This document shows, piece by piece, positions 27,693 to 36,397 of a stretch of DNA of 64,000 nucleotides. The stretch is from an uncultured Lachnospiraceae bacterium. GTDB lineage: Bacteria > Bacillota > Clostridia > Lachnospirales > Lachnospiraceae. The notes beneath the pieces were generated by a model, which worked only from the letters and a program-made list of their open reading frames with translations, ran no database searches and was not told the origin of the DNA. The position numbers were made by a program, and so were the translations under genes. The stretch spans positions 47,701-111,700 of the forward strand of contig CADCIK010000004.1 in assembly GCA_902801415.1 (NCBI GenBank), in the 5' to 3' direction. The stretch's first letter is position 1. Each line of letters opens with the position of its first letter.

Positions 27693-28563
27693 TTCCTCCC
27701 GCCGGCGGAGTCTCCAGCGTGATCCGTCCGGTCTTTCCGTTTCTGAAGTCATCCAGGACCATTTTGGATGCTCTCTGGTAATCCGGCTCGCCGCCTGTGC
27801 GGAGCAGGTTTCTCGACTCCGCGATCAGGGCAAGAAGTTTTGCGCTGTCCATGGGAAGTTCCCACCGGGCATCGCCGTCCGCCGGCGCGTACTTTCCGAT
27901 CACAAGTGCCGGATATTCCTTCTGCAGGAAGTCCAGAAGCTCCAGCGAGAGCTCCTGCTCATCCAAAAGCTCCTGCCGGATCGCACCGGTCAGGGCCAGA
28001 TTAACACCCACCTGCCTGTCCTCAAAGCGGGGCCACAGGATTCCGGGCGTATCCAGAAGTTCCAGGTTCTTGTTGAGGCGGATCCACTGTTTGCCGCGGG
28101 TCACGCCGGGCTTGTTGCCGGTCTTGGCGCTCGCCTTGCCCGCAAAGGAGTTGATAAAGGTCGATTTGCCGACATTCGGAATGCCCACGACCATAGCGCG
28201 GAGCGGTCTTCCGATGATCCCTCTCCTCTTGTCTCTCTCCCGCTTTGCGGCGCATGCCTTCTCCACATAAGCGCGGATCTTTTCATTGGCCTTCCTGGTC
28301 CTTGCGTCGACCGCGATCACCATAAAGCCTTTTTCTTCAAAATACCGCTGGAACAAAGCTGTGCGGACAGGATCTGCCATATCCGCCTTCGTCATCAGCA
28401 GGATCCTCGCCTTATTCTGCGCCAGCGCGTCAATGTCGGGGTTGCGGCTGCTGAGCGGGATTCTCGCGTCAGCCAGCTCGATCACAAGATCCACGAGCCC
28501 GATATTCTCCTGCATCATCCTGCGGGCTTTGGTCATATGCCCCGGATACCACTGATAATCCAT
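27679..28563 (-). CDS. rbgA: Ribosome biogenesis GTPase YlqF/RbgA
   Basis: Circularly permuted GTPase for late 50S assembly. 294 aa. The permuted order is visible: G4-like TKADMAD comes before G1 GIPNVGKS, then G3 DTPGILWPRF. N-terminal signature MDYQWYPGHMTKARR. The C-terminal domain binds rRNA. GGGAG precedes the ATG. It follows rplS (L19) after a terminator, the classical rplS-rbgA-lepB-rnhB order. Confidence 0.96.
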   Translation of the reverse strand: MDYQWYPGHMTKARRMMQENIGLVDLVIELADARIPLSSRNPDIDALAQNKARILLMTKADMADPVRTALFQRYFEEKGFMVIAVDARTRKANEKIRAYVEKACAAKRERDKRRGIIGRPLRAMVVGIPNVGKSTFINSFAGKASAKTGNKPGVTRGKQWIRLNKNLELLDTPGILWPRFEDRQVGVNLALTGAIRQELLDEQELSLELLDFLQKEYPALVIGKYAPADGDARWELPMDSAKLLALIAESRNLLRTGGEPDYQRASKMVLDDFRNGKTGRITLETPPAGGNESE

Positions 28564-28601
28564 ACACTGTCTCCCTTTCGTTCATTGCAGAACGTTCCGT
28601 G

Positions 28602-28637
28602 TAAAAAAGATGCCGCACTGTATTCACAGTGCGGCAT
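28602..28637 (-). terminator. rplS terminator
   Basis: Perfect 12-bp stem ATGCCGCACTGT/ACAGTGCGGCAT (within 28610-28637), 4-base loop, then CTTTTTT on the minus strand. It should end most rpsP-rplS transcripts before rbgA. Confidence 0.9.
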
Positions 28638-28659
28638 TCATGTAATCTCGTACCCGTGA

Positions 28660-29013
28660 TCAGCGGTCGTTCAGCGCCTTTACCTTGGCCTTCTTGCCGC
28701 TCAGGTTGCGGAGGTAGGTGAGTTTCGCTCTTCTGACCTTACCACGTCTGACCACATCCACCTTCTCAACGTTGGGGCTGTGCAGAGGCCATGTCTTCTC
28801 AACACCGATGCCGCTGGATTCCTTGCGGACTGTAAAAGTAGTTCTGGGGCCGCCGCCCTGGATCTTGAGGACTGTTCCCTCGAAGATCTGTACTCTTTCG
28901 CGGTTGCCTTCCTTGATCCTGTTGTGTACGCGAACTGTATCGCCTACGTTGAAGGCAGGAGCGTTGTCCTTAAGCTGTTCTTTCTCGAGTTCCTTGATGA
29001 TTTCGTAGTTCAT
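28660..29013 (-). CDS. rplS: 50S ribosomal protein L19
   Basis: Ribosomal protein at the 30S-50S interface. 117 aa, normal length. Motifs [67 protein letters not shown] precedes the ATG. A 143-base gap to trmD holds no evident terminator, and the gene ends at a strong one. Confidence 0.98.
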   Translation of the reverse strand: MNYEIIKELEKEQLKDNAPAFNVGDTVRVHNRIKEGNRERVQIFEGTVLKIQGGGPRTTFTVRKESSGIGVEKTWPLHSPNVEKVDVVRRGKVRRAKLTYLRNLSGKKAKVKALNDR

Positions 29014-29156
29014 TTTCTATTCTCCTTTGTATTGTGGACGTTCTTGCCGATATGCACCGCCTTACGGGATCCGGCAGAGGACCATCTTCGAATTGGACAT
29101 GTTGCAAAGCAACATGAATAATTTACCACACCTGTTCTGTATATGCAAGAGAAAAA

Positions 29157-29876
29157 TCACTTGCAGTCTTTTTCCGCATCGGGATGTTCTTTCATATATT
29201 TCTCATACAGGTCGGGGCGTCTCTGCTTCGTCCGCAGGAGGGACTGCTGCTTTCTCCAGCGGTCCACCTTGGCGTGGTCACCGGAAAGAAGGATCGGCGG
29301 CACGGCCTTGTCCCGCCAGATCTCCGGGCGCGAATACTGGGGATACTCCAGAAGCCCGTTCATAAAGGAGTCCGTATCGGCAGACACTCCGTTTCCCAAA
29401 ACGCCGGGGATCAGCCTGGAGATCGTGTCGATCACGACCATGGCGGGAAGTTCTCCGCCTGTCAGCACATAGTCGCCGATCGAGATCTCGTCCGTCACAA
29501 CTTCCTCGAGGACCCGCTCGTCAATTCCCTCATAATGGCCGCACAGGATGATCAGATCCTCCTCCAGGGCGAGTTCCTTTGCCTTCTCCTGGTTGAAAAT
29601 ACTGCCCTGCGGTGTCATATAGACCACTCTGGCCGGCTTTTCGAGGCTCTCCTGTACCGCCATGCATGCGTCATAGACGGGCTGGGCCTGCATCAGCATT
29701 CCCGCGCCGCCGCCGTATGTGTAATCATCCACTTTCTTATGTTTGTTGGCCGCGTAATCGCGGATATTGACGGCGTGAAGGCTCACAAGGCCCTTGTTCA
29801 TCGCTCTTCCGGTGATGCTGGTGCCGAGCCCCTGCTCGATCATCTCCGGAAACAGTGTTAATACATGAAAATTCAT
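29157..29876 (-). CDS. trmD: tRNA (guanine-N1-)-methyltransferase
   Basis: Methylates G37 of tRNAs to prevent frameshifting, using SAM. 239 aa SPOUT enzyme. Motifs [36 protein letters not shown], the knotted SAM site [33 protein letters not shown], and YPQYSRPE. Start codon is one base after the rimM stop, so translation is probably coupled. Confidence 0.97.
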   Translation of the reverse strand: MNFHVLTLFPEMIEQGLGTSITGRAMNKGLVSLHAVNIRDYAANKHKKVDDYTYGGGAGMLMQAQPVYDACMAVQESLEKPARVVYMTPQGSIFNQEKAKELALEEDLIILCGHYEGIDERVLEEVVTDEISIGDYVLTGGELPAMVVIDTISRLIPGVLGNGVSADTDSFMNGLLEYPQYSRPEIWRDKAVPPILLSGDHAKVDRWRKQQSLLRTKQRRPDLYEKYMKEHPDAEKDCK

Positions 29877-29877
29877 A

Positions 29878-30390
29878 TCACAGGTTCTCCAGACCGGGAA
29901 GAAGATGAACGGTCATATCGCCCTCCTCGATGCGGACCTGCAGTATGCAGTCCTGGATCGCGGGGATCAGGATATGCTTGCCGTTTTCATCACACACATC
30001 ATAGACATTGTTGGCGCCGGTCTCGATCACATCTTTGATCATGCCGAGATCCCTGCCGTCGTCCGTTGTGACCCTGAGTCCGATCAGGTCGGGAATAAAG
30101 TATTCCCCCTCTTCGAGCGGATACGCGTCCTCTCTGGGGATCAGGAGCTCCGCGCCTCTGAGGCGCTCCACATCCTCGATCCTGTCAAGGCCCTCAAATC
30201 CCAGGATGACGAACTTCTTAAAAAACTTAACGCTGCGGATCCTGAGTGTTCTCTCCTCCCTGCCGGTATCGAGAATGACCTGCTCCAGATCGAGAAATCT
30301 TGCCGGCTCATCAGTCGTGGGGAAGACCTTTACTTCACCGCGAAGACCGTGGGTGCTTGCGATCACGCCTACTCGAAATTTAGATACCAT
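29878..30390 (-). CDS. rimM: 16S rRNA processing protein RimM
   Basis: Assembly factor for the 30S head, binding S19. 170 aa. N-terminal RimM domain ([28 protein letters not shown]) and C-terminal PRC-barrel ([48 protein letters not shown]). ATG 30390 follows GGAGAG; an upstream ATG at 30447 lies in a GC hairpin region and is rejected. A 7-bp hairpin GGCAGCG/CGCTGCC (30414-30432) precedes it and may be a weak attenuator. Confidence 0.96.
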   Translation of the reverse strand: MVSKFRVGVIASTHGLRGEVKVFPTTDEPARFLDLEQVILDTGREERTLRIRSVKFFKKFVILGFEGLDRIEDVERLRGAELLIPREDAYPLEEGEYFIPDLIGLRVTTDDGRDLGMIKDVIETGANNVYDVCDENGKHILIPAIQDCILQVRIEEGDMTVHLLPGLENL

Positions 30391-30459
30391 AATTACTCTC
30401 CACGCAAAATGACGGCAGCGATACCCGCTGCCGCCGCTCATAACCATTCAATCGGCTGC

Positions 30460-30687
30460 TCAGTCGATGTCAACATCCACTCTGATATCATCTCTGGAAG
30501 CTGCAGCCTTGACTACGGAGCGGATCGCTTTGGCGATCCTGCCCTGTTTGCCAATGACTTTGCCCATGTCAGAAGGTGCGACATGAAGCTGTATCCGGAT
30601 GTTCTTGCCCTCACTCGTCTGTGTGACGACAACCTCATCGGGATGATCGACAAGCGCCTTGGCGATCAATTCAACTAACTCTCTCAT
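30460..30687 (-). CDS. khpA: KH-domain RNA-binding protein KhpA
   Basis: 75 aa single KH domain with the GxxG loop in VIGKQGRIAKAIRSVVKAAA. KhpA-type proteins bind many RNAs and, with KhpB, affect growth and cell elongation in Gram-positives. GGAAGG precedes the ATG. Conserved place between rpsP and rimM. Confidence 0.95.
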   Translation of the reverse strand: MRELVELIAKALVDHPDEVVVTQTSEGKNIRIQLHVAPSDMGKVIGKQGRIAKAIRSVVKAAASRDDIRVDVDID

Positions 30688-30740
30688 ATATATTCCTTCC
30701 GACTGTCAGGTCCGAACATAGCGATCAGTATACTGATCGA

Positions 30741-30983
30741 TCATTTAAGGCCGGCCTGCTTGAACAGCTTCTTGACAACAGTAGTGGGCTGTGCGCCGTT
30801 GGCGATCCACTTCTTGGCTGCCTCGATGTCAACCTTTACTGCTGCGGGATCAGTATTGGGATTGTAGGTACCGATCTCCTCGATGGCTCTGCCGTTTCTG
30901 GGAGTGGAAGCCTCAGCTACCACGATTCTGTACATAGGTACCTTCTTCTCGCCGATTCTCTTTAATCTGATCTTAACTGCCAT
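30741..30983 (-). CDS. rpsP: 30S ribosomal protein S16
   Basis: 80 aa, normal length. Starts [32 protein letters not shown], continues [24 protein letters not shown] precedes the ATG by about 11 bases. The 126-base gap after ffh contains a GTCCGTC/GACGGAC inverted repeat (about 31028-31056) without a T-run; role unclear. Confidence 0.98.
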   Translation of the reverse strand: MAVKIRLKRIGEKKVPMYRIVVAEASTPRNGRAIEEIGTYNPNTDPAAVKVDIEAAKKWIANGAQPTTVVKKLFKQAGLK

Positions 30984-31109
30984 GACTTTAGTTTCCTCCT
31001 TAGTAATGTTTGCAATTAAATTTGGTGCGTCCGTCCCACTTCAGTAATATGACGGACACTGTATTTTGAACAGAATCACATCTGATTCATACTTGTGTAA
31101 AGCGGCGGC

Positions 31110-32516
31110 TCAGAAAGGAAATCCTCCTCTTCTTCCGCCCATACCGCCGAAGCCTCCCATGCCGCCCATGCCGCCGAAGGGATTGGCGTTTCTGCGTCTC
31201 TTGCCCTTCTTGCCGCCGGCCTGCTTCATGACCTTGGACATCTGGTTGAAGCTCTTGATAAAGCGGTTGACGTCCGCGATATCGTTGCCGGAGCCCTTGG
31301 CGATCCTGTACTTCCTCTGCGGAGTCAGGAGCTTGGGATTCATGCGCTCCTCGGGCGTCATGCTCAGGACGATCGCCTCTGTGCGCTTGAGCTGCTTTTC
31401 ATCGATCACGTTCTCAAGCTGGTCCTTGCTGATCCCCATGCCGGGCATCATACCGAGGATGCTGGACAGACCGCCCATCTTCCTCATCTGCCTGAGGCTG
31501 TTGAGGTAATCGTTGAAGTCGAACTTGCCCTTCTTGAGGTGGGAGACCATGTCCCGGCTGTCCTGCTCGTCCTGCTTGTCCAGCGCCTGCTGGGCCTTGT
31601 CGATGAGGGTGAGGACATCGCCCATACCCAGGATCCTTCCCGCCATGCGGTCGGGATAGAACTGTTCGAGATCCGACAGCTTCTCGCCCATACCGACATA
31701 CAGGATCGGCTTGCCGGTAACGGCCTTAATGGAGAGCGCCGCACCGCCTCGGGTGTCGCCGTCCATCTTGGACAGGATCACACCGTCGACGCCGACCTTC
31801 TCGTCGAAGGTCTTGGCCACATTGACGGCTTCCTGACCGGTCATCGCGTCGACGACCAGCAGCGTCTGGTGGACTGTGACCGCATCCTTGATGTTCTCCA
31901 GCTCCTGCATCATCGCTTCATCGATCTGCAGACGGCCGGCGGTATCAAGAATAACAAGGTTTTCTTTATTCTTAGCCGCGTGTTCGATAGCTGCCTTCGC
32001 GATATCCGCCGGATCGTGCCTGTCTCCCATTGTGAAGACTTCCACGCCCTGCTTCTCACCGTTGACCTGCAGCTGTTTGATCGCCGCGGGGCGGTAGATA
32101 TCCAGTGCGACAAGCAGCGGCTTCTTGCCTTTCTGCTTGAACTTGCCGGCGATCTTGGCCGCCGTCGTCGTCTTACCTGCACCCTGCAGACCGACCATCA
32201 TGACGACAGTCATCTGCTTGCCGGGCTGCAGCGCAAGCTCGGTCGTCTCGCTTCCCATCAGGCTCGTCATCTCTTCGTTGACGATCTTGATGACCATCTG
32301 TGCGGGATTGAGGCCGTTCATGACCTCTTCACCGACCGCTCTCTCCTGAACGGCGTTTACAAACTGTTTGACGACCTTGAAGTTGACGTCCGCCTCAAGA
32401 AGCGCCATCTTGACTTCACGCATCGCAGACTTGACATCGCTCTCTGTAAGCCTGCCTTTGCCGCTGAGTTTGCTGAATATACTGTTGAGCTTATCTGTTA
32501 AGCTGTCAAATGCCAT
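31110..32516 (-). CDS. ffh: Signal recognition particle protein Ffh
   Basis: GTPase that binds signal peptides with SRP RNA and docks on FtsY. 468 aa from ATG 32516 (AGAGGAT ahead). N domain (MAFDSLTDKLNSIFSKLSGKGRLTESDV), G domain with GLQGAGKTTTAAKIAG, DIYRPAAIKQL, DTAGRLQID and TKMDG-like SKMDGDTRGGAALS, and a methionine-rich M domain (MRKMGGLSSILGMMPGMG). The C-terminus is an unusual Gly/Met/Arg tail (FGGMGGMGGFGGMGGRRGG), a longer version of a clostridial feature. Downstream of ylxM. Confidence 0.97.
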   Translation of the reverse strand: MAFDSLTDKLNSIFSKLSGKGRLTESDVKSAMREVKMALLEADVNFKVVKQFVNAVQERAVGEEVMNGLNPAQMVIKIVNEEMTSLMGSETTELALQPGKQMTVVMMVGLQGAGKTTTAAKIAGKFKQKGKKPLLVALDIYRPAAIKQLQVNGEKQGVEVFTMGDRHDPADIAKAAIEHAAKNKENLVILDTAGRLQIDEAMMQELENIKDAVTVHQTLLVVDAMTGQEAVNVAKTFDEKVGVDGVILSKMDGDTRGGAALSIKAVTGKPILYVGMGEKLSDLEQFYPDRMAGRILGMGDVLTLIDKAQQALDKQDEQDSRDMVSHLKKGKFDFNDYLNSLRQMRKMGGLSSILGMMPGMGISKDQLENVIDEKQLKRTEAIVLSMTPEERMNPKLLTPQRKYRIAKGSGNDIADVNRFIKSFNQMSKVMKQAGGKKGKRRRNANPFGGMGGMGGFGGMGGRRGGFPF

Positions 32517-32621
32517 AAAGATGATCCTCTTATCCTGTGCGCTCTCGCGCACGCATCCGGCATAACAAACTGCCGTTTCTTAATGAAGATAAAGATTAAA
32601 ATCCACAAAACAGGATCAGGT

Positions 32622-32966
32622 TCAGGACTCGAGATCCGTGCAGATCTCTTCCGCGATCTCACTAAGGCGCGCGGAATGCTCGCCGGAGATCTCTCCCGAG
32701 GCCGCGAGCTCCCTGAGCCTGTCAGCGGACTCGCGGATCCTGCCGAAGCGGCGGATCATGCCGAGTTTCTCCTCATAGCCGCGCATAATGATCGTACAGC
32801 GTCTCACCAGATCATGTACCGCCTGCTTGCTCACACCCTCTGTCTCGGCGACTTCATTCAATGATAAATTTTCATAGACGACCTTTTCATAGATCTCCTG
32901 CTGATGCTTTGTGAGGAGAGATCCGTAGAAGTCATATAAAAGGCCCTGTTCAACGATTTTTTCCAT
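32622..32966 (-). CDS. ylxM: UPF0122 / YlxM family SRP-associated DNA-binding-like protein
   Basis: 114 aa, predicted helix-turn-helix protein. Family core EQGLLYDFYGSLLTKHQQEIYEKVVYENLSLNEVAETEGVSKQAVHDLVRRC resembles the sigma-70 region 4 fold. In streptococci YlxM binds SRP components. The frame is open far upstream, but a strong promoter sits at 32977-33005, so translation must start at ATG 32966. That leaves a leader of about 4 bases and no ribosome site. ffh follows after 105 bases. Confidence 0.9.
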   Translation of the reverse strand: MEKIVEQGLLYDFYGSLLTKHQQEIYEKVVYENLSLNEVAETEGVSKQAVHDLVRRCTIIMRGYEEKLGMIRRFGRIRESADRLRELAASGEISGEHSARLSEIAEEICTDLES

Positions 32967-32976
32967 CACCTGCATT

Positions 32977-33005
32977 ATAATACATGCAGCGGTGCCGGGT
33001 GTCAA
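32977..33005 (-). promoter_or_regulatory. Strong ylxM-ffh promoter giving a near-leaderless mRNA
   Basis: TTGACA (33000-33005, consensus), 17-bp spacer, TATTAT (32977-32982, one mismatch). The predicted start base is about 32970, so the RNA would begin GGUG directly followed by the AUG at 32966. The -35 starts 11 bases after the stop of the upstream GH25-like gene. Confidence 0.72.
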
Positions 33006-33016
33006 GCTTTTTTTCT

Positions 33017-34072
33017 TTACTCTTCTGCGTCTGTTTTCACCCGCAGATCCAGGCTCACATCTCCCTCGATCCCTGTCACCGTGCCCTTGAGGCTGTACTG
33101 CCAGCAGTCGAACTGGTAAGGGAAATAGAGATAGTCGCCGTAATCCGCGATCCACTTGCCGTACTTCTCCAGTTCATCCATATTGAGAAGCATGTAGAAA
33201 GCAGCTGTATTGGCGTAAATGACCGGTTCGTATCCGGCTTTCTGTATTTTGGCACAGAAAGCCCTGACGCTTCTGGTCCACTCCTCTCTGGTCTGTCCCC
33301 CCAGAGAGCTCGTGTGGTCGGGGATCTGCACGCGCACCGCTACCGGCGCTCCCATTTCCTGCTGGCTGAGAGGGAGGTGACTGAGCACAAAATCCGCGAT
33401 CTCCTCCGCCGACTCCTCGCTGTCCGCATCCAGATCGACATAGCATCCGGTGTGGAGTCCCGCCGATTTGGCGCCGCTCATGTTCTCCTGGAATCTCTCA
33501 TCCTGGACAAGGTTCCCGTCCGTGTCCCTGTAAGCCGCACGCATCATGGCAAATGCGATCCGGTCCTCCGAGACCATCTCCCAGTCGATCTCCCCGTTAA
33601 GGGACGAGACATCAATACCGCGGCTCACCGATACGTTTTCATTCTCGCCTTTGTACTCCATGAAGCCGTTTTCGCCGAGTGAAAAATCCGACTCGTCGAA
33701 CTCATTCTTCACGAGATTTCTGTTGACCGGATAGAAGTAATACCGGCCTTCCCACATGACCACCAGATCGCCGGGGAACAGGTCCCTCAGCATGGAGATC
33801 GTGCTGTATCCCGACTCAAAGGAAGACTGGATGTCCAGAAGGATCCGGTTTCTCTCCGTCTCAGCCGCCGCGTACCTGACCTTTTCGATCTGCGCGTCCG
33901 TATAGACTTTTCCCTCGACTCCCTTCTCGCTCCGGAGCCTCTCAAGGCGCACGAACAGGATCACAGCTGCTGCCAGAGACAGCGCGGTGATCATACACAG
34001 AAAGATGATATTGGCAAAGTAAAAAGCCGACTTTTTGTTGGGATTAGGTTTTTCAGAATCCGTTCCGCCCAT
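33017..34072 (-). CDS. Membrane-anchored GH25-like protein with altered active site
   Basis: 351 aa. N-terminal membrane segment (about 17-41), a charged helical stretch (42-90), a linker domain, then a GH25 (lysozyme-like) fold at about 148-346: SRGIDVSSLNGEIDWEMV, FAMMRAAYR, GAKSAGLHTGCYVDLDA, and the closing WQYSLKGTVTGIEGDVSLDL. The usual catalytic D-x-E after the central strand (PVxxDxE) reads PVAVRVQ, residues 247-249 R-V-Q, so both key acids seem lost; D154 remains. It may bind rather than cut peptidoglycan. Same strand, just after ilvA and before ylxM. Confidence 0.75.
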   Translation of the reverse strand: MGGTDSEKPNPNKKSAFYFANIIFLCMITALSLAAAVILFVRLERLRSEKGVEGKVYTDAQIEKVRYAAAETERNRILLDIQSSFESGYSTISMLRDLFPGDLVVMWEGRYYFYPVNRNLVKNEFDESDFSLGENGFMEYKGENENVSVSRGIDVSSLNGEIDWEMVSEDRIAFAMMRAAYRDTDGNLVQDERFQENMSGAKSAGLHTGCYVDLDADSEESAEEIADFVLSHLPLSQQEMGAPVAVRVQIPDHTSSLGGQTREEWTRSVRAFCAKIQKAGYEPVIYANTAAFYMLLNMDELEKYGKWIADYGDYLYFPYQFDCWQYSLKGTVTGIEGDVSLDLRVKTDAEE

Positions 34073-34119
34073 TTCCTCTGTTTCCCGGGGATTGTACTAC
34101 GCCGGCCCGGGGCCGGGCA

Positions 34120-35346
34120 TCAGATATTGACATTGACCTGTCTGACTGTATATCCGTGATCAGCAAGTGCCTTGATGATCTGCTGTTTGTGTTCGGTGCC
34201 AAAAGCTTCCAGCGTGATCTTCAATTCCACTGCCGCATTGCGGTTGATGGAGACGAACTGGTTGTGCTCGAGTTTGATCACGTTGCCGCTGACTTCCGCG
34301 ATAATGCCGGAGACCCTGTGCAGTTCGCCGGGTTTGTCCGGCAGAAGGACGGAGATCGTAAAGATCCTGTCTCTCATGATCAGGCCCTGCTGCACCACGC
34401 TCGACATGGTAATGACGTCCATATTGCCGCCGCTGAGGACGGAGACGACTTTTTTGCCCTTGCAGTCAATATGCTTGAGCGCCGCTACGCTGAGAAGGCC
34501 GGAGTTTTCCACGATCATCTTGTGGTTCTCCACCATATCCAGGAAGGAGACGACAAGCTCAGCGTCTGACACCGTGATCACATCATCGAGATTTTTCTGC
34601 AGATAGGGGAAGATCTTTTCACCGGGCGTCTTGACCGCTGTGCCATCCGCGATCGTGTTGATCGCAGGCACCGTCACAACATGTCCCGCTTCAAAAGAGG
34701 CCTTAAGGCACGCCGCGCCTTCGGGTTCCACGCCGATCACTTTGATATTGGGCTTGAGCATCTTGGCAAGCGTGGATACGCCTGTGGCAAGTCCGCCGCC
34801 GCCCACAGGGACCAGAATAATGTCCACAAGAGGCAGGTCCTTGACGATCTCCATGGCGATCGTTCCCTGTCCGGCGGCCACATCCGGATCGTCAAACGGA
34901 TGGATAAAGGTGTATCCGTTCTCCTCGGCAAGCTGTAAGGCGTATGCGCACGCCTCGTCGTACACGTCGCCGAAGAGGACGACTTCCGCGCCGAGCGCTT
35001 TCGTGCGGTTCACTTTGATCAGCGGAGTGGTCGTAGGCATGACGATAACTGCCTTGGCGCCAAACTGTCTGGCCGCATACGCGACGCCCTGCGCGTGGTT
35101 GCCCGCGGATGCGGTGATCAGCCCGCGGCTTCTCTCCTCTTCACTGAGTGTGCTGATCTTATAGTAAGCGCCTCTCACCTTGTAGGCGCCGGTTCTCTGC
35201 CTGTTCTCGGGTTTGAGGTAGACTTTCCCGCCGGTCTTTTCACTGAAATAATCGGAGAAGATCAGCGATGTATCCAGGGTGACCCTGCTTACTGTTTCGC
35301 ACGCCTCTTCAAACTTTGCAAGTGTCAGTTCTTCATTCTGTCCCAT
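34120..35346 (-). CDS. ilvA: Threonine ammonia-lyase (threonine dehydratase) with ACT domain
   Basis: PLP enzyme deaminating threonine to 2-oxobutyrate, the entry to isoleucine. About 408 aa: PLP lysine in ENRQRTGAYKVRGAYYK, SAGNHAQGVA, the Gly loop VGGGGLATG, and a single C-terminal ACT domain (FTISVLLPDKPGELHRVSGIIAEVSGNVIKLEHN). This layout is shared by catabolic-type clostridial enzymes and short IlvA, so biosynthetic versus catabolic use is open. ATG 35346 has GGTGA 8 bases ahead; ATG 35361 has no site. It stands apart from the ilv cluster. Confidence 0.92.
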   Translation of the reverse strand: MGQNEELTLAKFEEACETVSRVTLDTSLIFSDYFSEKTGGKVYLKPENRQRTGAYKVRGAYYKISTLSEEERSRGLITASAGNHAQGVAYAARQFGAKAVIVMPTTTPLIKVNRTKALGAEVVLFGDVYDEACAYALQLAEENGYTFIHPFDDPDVAAGQGTIAMEIVKDLPLVDIILVPVGGGGLATGVSTLAKMLKPNIKVIGVEPEGAACLKASFEAGHVVTVPAINTIADGTAVKTPGEKIFPYLQKNLDDVITVSDAELVVSFLDMVENHKMIVENSGLLSVAALKHIDCKGKKVVSVLSGGNMDVITMSSVVQQGLIMRDRIFTISVLLPDKPGELHRVSGIIAEVSGNVIKLEHNQFVSINRNAAVELKITLEAFGTEHKQQIIKALADHGYTVRQVNVNI

Positions 35347-35429
35347 GTTTCTTTTCACCATACGGGCCGCCCATGTCCGCGCGGCGCCGTCTCACTTCTT
35401 TCTTAAATCTTAATGCCGCTCTGTACCTG

Positions 35430-36362
35430 TCAATAGAAGATCGCGTCCACGAACTGATCGGGATTGAATTTCTGCAGATCCTCGATCTTTTCACCGACGC
35501 CGATGAACTTGACCGGGATACCGAGCTCCGCCTGTACGGCGATCGCGATCCCGCCCTTGGCAGTTCCGTCCATCTTGGTAAGGATGATGCCGGTCAGGTT
35601 GGTCACGCTCGCGAATTCCCTTGCCTGGAAGATCGCGTTCTGTCCGGTCGTTCCGTCCAGAACGACCCAGTTCTCGCGGATACAGCCCGGGAACTCCCTG
35701 GTGATAATGCGGTCGATCTTGGAGAGCTCCGCCATCAGGTTCTTTTTATTATGAAGGCGTCCCGCCGTATCGATCAGAAGGATGTCGGTCCTTCTGGCCT
35801 TGGCAGCCTGCACCGCGTCATAGACGACCGCTGCGGGGTCAGATCCTTCCGCCGCGCCGATAATATCGACGCCGGCTCTCCTGGCCCACTCTGTCAGCTG
35901 CTCATTGGCAGCCGCGCGGAATGTATCAGCGCTCGCGATCAGCACTCTTTTGCCCTGACCACGGTAATTGGCGGCAAGTTTGCCGATGGACGTGGTCTTT
36001 CCGACGCCGTTGACACCGATGACCAGGATAACCGCGGGACCCTTCTCGAAGTCGTAGGCGTCCTTGCCCTGCTTCATCTTATTGCGGATCCCCAGAAGCA
36101 GCTCCTGGCGGCAGTCGGGACAATACTTGATCCTCTCGTCTTTGACCTTCTGTCTCAGGTCGTCAAGGAGCTCTTCCGTGGTCTGCACGCCGATATCGCC
36201 CATGATCATGGTCTCTTCCAGCTCCTCGAGAAAGTCCTCGCTGACCTTCTCGTACCCGTAGGTATTGAAGATCTGGTCCATATTGTCGGCAATATTGGCC
36301 TTGGTCTTGCTAAGTCCCTTTTTCAATCTGGCAAAAAAGCCTGTATTCTCATTCCCTGCCAT
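35430..36362 (-). CDS. ftsY: Signal recognition particle receptor FtsY
   Basis: Membrane-associated GTPase that receives Ffh-ribosome complexes. 310 aa, a short acidic N-terminus then NG domains: GVNGVGKTTSIGKLAA, ADTFRAAANEQL, DTAGRLHNKKNLM, TKMDGTAKGG. ATG 36362 has GGAGG 10 bases ahead; the ATG three codons upstream is too close. A CPDC pair (about residue 84) occurs in the N domain. Follows smc by 35 bases, the classical order. Confidence 0.97.
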   Translation of the reverse strand: MAGNENTGFFARLKKGLSKTKANIADNMDQIFNTYGYEKVSEDFLEELEETMIMGDIGVQTTEELLDDLRQKVKDERIKYCPDCRQELLLGIRNKMKQGKDAYDFEKGPAVILVIGVNGVGKTTSIGKLAANYRGQGKRVLIASADTFRAAANEQLTEWARRAGVDIIGAAEGSDPAAVVYDAVQAAKARRTDILLIDTAGRLHNKKNLMAELSKIDRIITREFPGCIRENWVVLDGTTGQNAIFQAREFASVTNLTGIILTKMDGTAKGGIAIAVQAELGIPVKFIGVGEKIEDLQKFNPDQFVDAIFY

Positions 36363-36397
36363 AGATCTCATTCCTCCAAATCTAATCAGTATGCCGG

